Assembly: GCF_030247185.1 (NCBI RefSeq)
Contig: NC_080571.1
Coordinates: forward strand, 16,647,631 to 16,711,630
DNA from: Malaya genurostris
Taxonomy: Eukaryota > Arthropoda > Insecta > Diptera > Culicidae
Direction: 5' to 3'
Length of the DNA stretch: 64,000 bases
Shown here: positions 58,980-64,000 of the stretch, piece after piece
Numbering within the stretch: the first letter of the stretch is position 1
Layout of the letters: every line of letters begins with the position of its first letter
Made by a program: the position numbers and the translations under genes
The notes under the pieces: model-generated
Told to the model about the DNA's origin: nothing
Seen by the model: only the letters and a program-made list of their open reading frames with translations
The model's database searches: none

Positions 58980-61900
58980 CTCGATCCTGTAAACATTGTC
59001 GCACTAAAGTTATTTACCAATTGACAATATATACAAGCTCGTAAACTCCAGATGGTCAATCAATCGAGAGCACGTTGAATATTCCATTTCTCATTCCTGA
59101 TTTGTTGTCTGAGTGAATCGCCGTCCACAGCCGGGAGTGGAAATGTTTTTATCATTCGCATGAATATTCATTGGAACGCTTTCAAATCCACAACATAAAA
59201 CGGTGGTGATGTTTCTTTTTTTAGTGCAGCGTCTTCGGGTGTTGTTATCTCTGATGATGTTGTTGATTCACGAGTTCAAGATTCTGAATAGTGATTTTTT
59301 CGGTCATAATATTGCATACTTTATGGCACAAAAAAGGTTCGCTTTGTGGAACCGGTTGCATATTCAAGTCCTAGTAGAATTAATTAGCCGGGTTGCTTTC
59401 ATCCGGACACTAGAATGTCAAGGTCATGTGAATTAACTATGATGAGGTCAACCACTAATGTAATGCCGAATCGAGTGCATCGTGTTTCTCGGCTGTCCAA
59501 TTAGCTAATGGTTCGTCTTCTCACTTCCGAAGCATGGACGGATCAATCCGACCAGTTTCCATTCCCCATCAATCGTCGAATCGTTGACCCATTTCCCAAG
59601 TTCGTGAAACCCAACGCGAAGATTGAACCGAACAATCCGAACGATTTCGAAAGTGACGAAATTAATAATAATCAAACCCAAGTTTGACCCCGTCCCGATC
59701 CGTCTGATCCACGGGGGAGTTCCAGGTTCACCCAGTTCCACCGACGACACCAACCGAGAACCAACGACGAAGAAACGGTGATAAGCCAACGCATTTTGCT
59801 CTGGGAAATTTTATTTGAAAAATCCAATTTAGTTAATGCATTATCTGCTTGATCCTTAACAAGAAATCCGTTCCTTCACCGTTCGAAGCCGGGATGGGGG
59901 AAGGAGATGTAAAAGTGAATTTGCGTACACTCCGCAGCTGAGTGTATCTACACAAGCTATGGTTCGACACTTTCTTCATTTTCCGTAGATTTTATGTGCC
60001 AACATCCTTGCTCCGGATAGTAAAGAGGTAAACTTTCTTCGCTTGCTTAAAAATTGCACTCAATGCAGCCGGCAAGGATTGCAGCAAGTGGCGGTACTTC
60101 AACCACTCGAATATTTAAAGTGTTTATGTTGGGCTGCTTTCACCAGACGACAGAAATGGGACGTGATAATCGAGTTGCTCTAAGAATGTTCGAGCTGTCA
60201 TAATCACCAGTGACAGATGACAGTCGCTATCTGAGAGTGAGTGGCAAGATGTCACTGTTCACTGTTTGGGGGGGGGTGGACAGTGTTTCCAACTTGGGCA
60301 TCCGTTTGTCTGTGGGTCGGGTGTCCACCCCGTTCTTTTGGCGCACCAACCCACCAGCCGGCAGATATGCAAAAATGATTATGTTTTCATTTCCTTCTGT
60401 TACACGGATGAAACACAACGCGGTGCAAGGAAAGTACTGTTGGTTTATTCGTATTTATCTATTTTTGTTGTTGTTGTTGCTGTGCTTGTCGTGTCGCTGT
60501 TTTGTGTTTCGTTGTGGCGTCCAGGATACGGGAAACGAAGATATGAAATATCTCTTTGCAAGTGTATTCCATCAACCTCCGGTTCAACCAACATCAACAG
60601 CGTGCCATCCATGTTTCTGAAGCAGAGTTCTGAGGGCTGCTTGTTTACATCGCCCAAGACGAGGATAGACACAACGACGATGACGAAAGGTAGGCGAAAC
60701 AGGACCACGGGACTGAATGCTGTTTACTCGGTTTGGTCGGAAATGTTTAGTGAAGCATATTTTTTTTTAGAAAGAGATTGGAAGCTTATAAAATCGAATG
60801 TTGATTTTTTTTAGTTCTTTACTGAACGGTTTAGTAGTTCGGTTGCGTTGGTACATACTCATGAGGTTATTTTTTATCGATTTTTTTCATTTATTCCACA
60901 TTTAGCAAAGCTTGAATAGATTCTCAAAAATTGAGGAAGTAGCAAAAATAGTAACAGCAAAACAGTACGTTTTTCACGCAAAATCGAAGACGAATTTCGC
61001 GCTCTCAGATTTGAATAAAACTTTCTGGACATGTAAACTTTGTCACAAAAAGCCACTTTGCATACTTTGTTTTTTTCCAAAATTGATCGTTTGAAATGGT
61101 TTAGACTGCTTTTGTCGTGAATACGACTTACTTTACTATGGGGTGCCTCTTCAAAATTTACCCTCTGAGAGAGTGATAAGTTTTTGATCGTGAATATCTC
61201 TTGTTGTATCTAACGAATCAACATAATTTTTGCTACACGCCATCGGAAATATGATCAAAATTTTATGATAAAATTATCAGTTGTGTGACATAATCTCTAA
61301 TAATTCAAAATTAAACTTTTCTGAAATGTTTGGTATAAACGAGTATCAAGGAAGATAATTCATAAGGCGCGTTTGCCTTTCTCATAATTTAAAAGCTCAT
61401 AGCTCAATGATCTGTGAAAGGATTTTTGTAATCTAACTACCAATAGAATCGAAATTTTTCAACTTAAACGTGTATAGCAAAAGCTTTGAAGTATTTCAAT
61501 AGTACACTATTGAAAAACCTATCTCATTTGACCCATGTCAACACCAGCCAATCAGAACGCGTTCTGAGGAAGAGAACAAAATATCTGCTTCTGTACAACA
61601 AATCGTTAGAGAAAAATGTTCCGAAAAGTAGTGAATATCGTAGTGAGTTCCTCAATTTTGTCCATCTGAATGCTAGAAACAAATCCCTACAGCATATTGA
61701 TAGTTGATTTCAATAAATTATGCAAATCTGAAATGAAATAATCCACATTAAAATTCTGTATGCGCCCATTAGTGAAAAAGCTACAAACGAAATCACGTAA
61801 AAAGAAAGCTCTTAACAAAAATTGAATCAGTTTGGATTCTATCGCCACTGCGAGCAGATGTATTTTGTGTCGTTTGCAAAGCTAGTTTCGTCTCCGACAT

Positions 61901-62414
61901 GAGCGATTACGTCACAGCTGCTAGTCGTTTGCATTGGTGAAAAAACAACGGTGGAGAGCATTACACAAAATCAGCCGTTCTAATGGCTCAAAAGTTTTCT
62001 AAAGAACTATTAGGATTTGTTGTTCGCAAATCGAAGGTAAATAGTGCAAATCTAGAACAGCTTGGTTAGATTTATGCACTTTTCGCTGTGTGAAATTCAC
62101 AGTAATCGAGATCAAGTAAAGCCTTCTTTGTTTTTGCGAAAAATGTGAAAAACGGGAATGCTTGAATAATTCATACAATTGATCAACTAATTGATATTCG
62201 GAAGTGTTAAGGAACATGTCAGTTGTTTTCGTATTCATGACATCAAGTTATGTCTCTGACATTACCCACCCGCTTTTTTTACTAATTTTTCGCAAATAAA
62301 TATAGTAGAAAAATGACAAATCCTACATAGAAATAGTTGTCCCAGTAATATTTACAAAATTAGTGAAATTTACGAATGAAAATAACTGAAAGAAATATTT
62401 ATCAAACCCTACAC
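58980..62414. other. unique-looking and AT-rich non-coding DNA
   Basis: 58980-60850 is mixed composition. An open frame of 182 residues (60266-60814) with a hydrophobic run from a GTT/GTC tract is not convincing as a gene. A G9 run lies at about 60268-60276. 60850-62414 is AT-rich, with GCCTTTCTCAT-type words near 61374 that suggest old dispersed repeats. No recognised product on either strand. Confidence 0.5.
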
Positions 62415-64000
62415 TGAAAAAAAACCCTGTTTTAATCCTACTAGTGGTGTAACGATTCCTTTCTCATATTGTTCATAACATCAAAAATATTACTGGGGAA
62501 TTCGCAAAAACAACTGTTCATTGAATAGAAATAGGAAAGTTGATTCGGACTTAGTCTAACAAACTCTACGAATACTGTTTACCCTGTAGTTCCGGAACCG
62601 GAAGTAGTATCCACAACAAATTTAGGGATTCCATATGAAACTGTAAGACTTTTCCTTTGAACCTATAAGTTTGTGAAAATCGATTTGGCCATCTTGAAGG
62701 AAAGTGAATGAGACCGTTTTGCAGTTTCTAATCACCATTTCCAATTCTTCCGAAACCGGATTCAGATGACCGGAATAGTCGACGTTGGTTCGTTTGCCAG
62801 CAACAAATGTGCCCTACAAATTGGAACAGATTTGAACCTAGTTAAACCTAGGCTTACCATCTCATGCTCTATTTCGATTGAATCAATTAAACGAAATCAA
62901 ACAAACGGAGCGAACCTGCGTTTCTGTTACTTCTGCAAATGTAAGTCAAGCTAAACATCATGAATCAGCAGCATAAAACATGTAGTAGGATTATTACATT
63001 ATTAATTTGAATTCATTGACATTGGTTTATTCTTTCGGCCGTTCTGATCATAAAATAGTTAAAGTTTTTATCAACCGCTGCACTGTATTTTACCAATATC
63101 ACACGCCAGTAGCAGACATCCGTAACCGTTTTGTTTTCTTTATAGCGTGTACGAAATAGAACAAAGTACGCATCGTTTGTTTTGTGTTTTCTTCTTCTTT
63201 CGGTGTGGTGCATATTGCCATTCTATATGGCGATTGGAAAACTTTGCCACTCATCGCAATGTAACTGCGGAACCGGAAGTCGAATCCGGACTAAAATTTC
63301 ACAGTAGCTTTAAATATAATATGAGTTTTAATTCAAGTCAAAACATGTGGAAATCGGCTCAAGCATCGCAAGGAAATCAAAGTGAATTATTTTTTATGTT
63401 TTTCTGCACCACTTTCGGTGCTTCCGAAAAAGGAAAAGGGGGGACCTGTAGGGTCGATCTGAGTCGCACAAACTAACAAGCTCTACAAACTAGGAGAATA
63501 TATCAGACGGTTTGATGGGATTTGTGCCGGTTTTTGAGATGGTTTTTCGTATGTGAAATAATACCAATGAAATTCGTAATTGTCTCCTTATCACACCTTA
63601 GTTCCGAAACCGGAAGTCGGATCTGGATAAAATATTCCAGAAATTTTCAAGAAACTTCAAGACCTTTCATTTGAATCTTAGTATGTGAAAATCGGTCAAG
63701 TCGTTTCAGAGAAAATTGAGTGCACACTTTTTTTTTTCTAATTTTCACATACTATCATATAACTCCGGAACCGGAAGTCGGATCCAGACGAAAATTCAAT
63801 AGCAGGCTATGAGACCATAAGACCTTTTATTTGAATCTTAGTTTGTGAAATCGGTTCTGCCATTTCTGAAAAAAATGAGTGCACATTTTTTCCATTTTTC
63901 TGGTACATATCATCCTATATCTCCGGAATCGGAAGTCGGATCGAGATAAAATTCAATATGAGGCTATGGGACCATGAGACCTTTCATTTGAATCTTAGTT
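62415..64000 (+). repeat. tandem 160-bp CCGGAAGTCGGATCC repeats
   Basis: The core CCGGAAGTCGG recurs at 63610, 63771 and 63929 (period 158-161). Diverged cores lie at 63273, 62755 and 62598. Each unit also carries CTATGGGACCATGAGACCTT-like and TTTGAATCTTAGTTTGTGAA words and GAGTGCACA. It starts with the TACTAGTGGTGTAACGATTC box and runs off the right edge of the window. 62800-63230 is interrupted by other sequence. It belongs to the family with fragments at 25955 and 44042. Confidence 0.85.

Noticed and set aside
50098..59044. Open frames of 1,048 to 2,678 residues made of FYFLLFT units
   Set aside because: Pure translation of the ACTTTTT satellite. Three frames are open at once, there is no codon bias and no non-repeat domain.
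59505..59789. 94-residue minus-strand frame as a host gene
   Set aside because: No recognisable family or supporting context.
60210..60814. Overlapping frames of 136 and 182 residues with a hydrophobic segment and a GTAGGC donor-like site at about 60689
   Set aside because: The hydrophobic run comes from a GTT/GTC tract. Two frames and the other strand are also open. No recognisable domain or upstream acceptor pairing.

Overview
The window looks like nuclear DNA of an insect, most likely a culicine mosquito. This rests on three Tc1/mariner-superfamily transposase copies with the DD37E spacing (ITmD37E type, described from mosquitoes), several tRNA-derived SINE copies, and dispersed CCGGAAGTCGGATCC-type repeats that I recall as abundant in Aedes-group genomes (memory, not a search). 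I found no convincing host protein-coding gene, tRNA or rRNA gene. Nearly all long open frames are by-products of tandem repeats whose short units happen to lack stop codons.

Layout: 1-2180 is unique-looking DNA. 2181-9135 is a degenerate 15-bp tandem array in three blocks, split by a 3.1-kb foreign block (2856-5933) and a 0.5-kb gap, and carrying a SINE fragment. 9667-14781 is bounded by matching inverted termini and TA dinucleotides and holds about 33 copies of a 116-bp satellite. 16979-20870 is a chain of 8-bp satellites that decays to the right. 20876-22749 holds two nested DD37E transposons. 22752-25950 is unique-looking and contains a strong acceptor/donor junction at 24599/24600 that resembles a recursive splice site. 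26096-33400 is a degenerate 9-bp array with 530-bp and 1.9-kb higher-order duplications and three SINE insertions. 36104-40450 is an extremely homogeneous 8-bp array, then a 7-bp array, then decay. 42452-43756 is a nearly intact DD37E transposon with one nonsense codon. 44042-45140 and 62415-64000 are opposite-strand copies of one dispersed repeat family. 48250-49760 is a third short-unit chain. 50065-58979 is an 8.9-kb array of the 7-mer ACTTTTT.

The strongest overall pattern is that short-unit satellites (7-8 bp, A-rich on one strand) form four chains. Read along the A-rich strand, each begins abruptly, changes unit stepwise, and then decays into related degenerate sequence. A giant intron of a plus-strand gene would explain both the lack of genes and the recursive-splice-like site, but the window itself cannot prove this.
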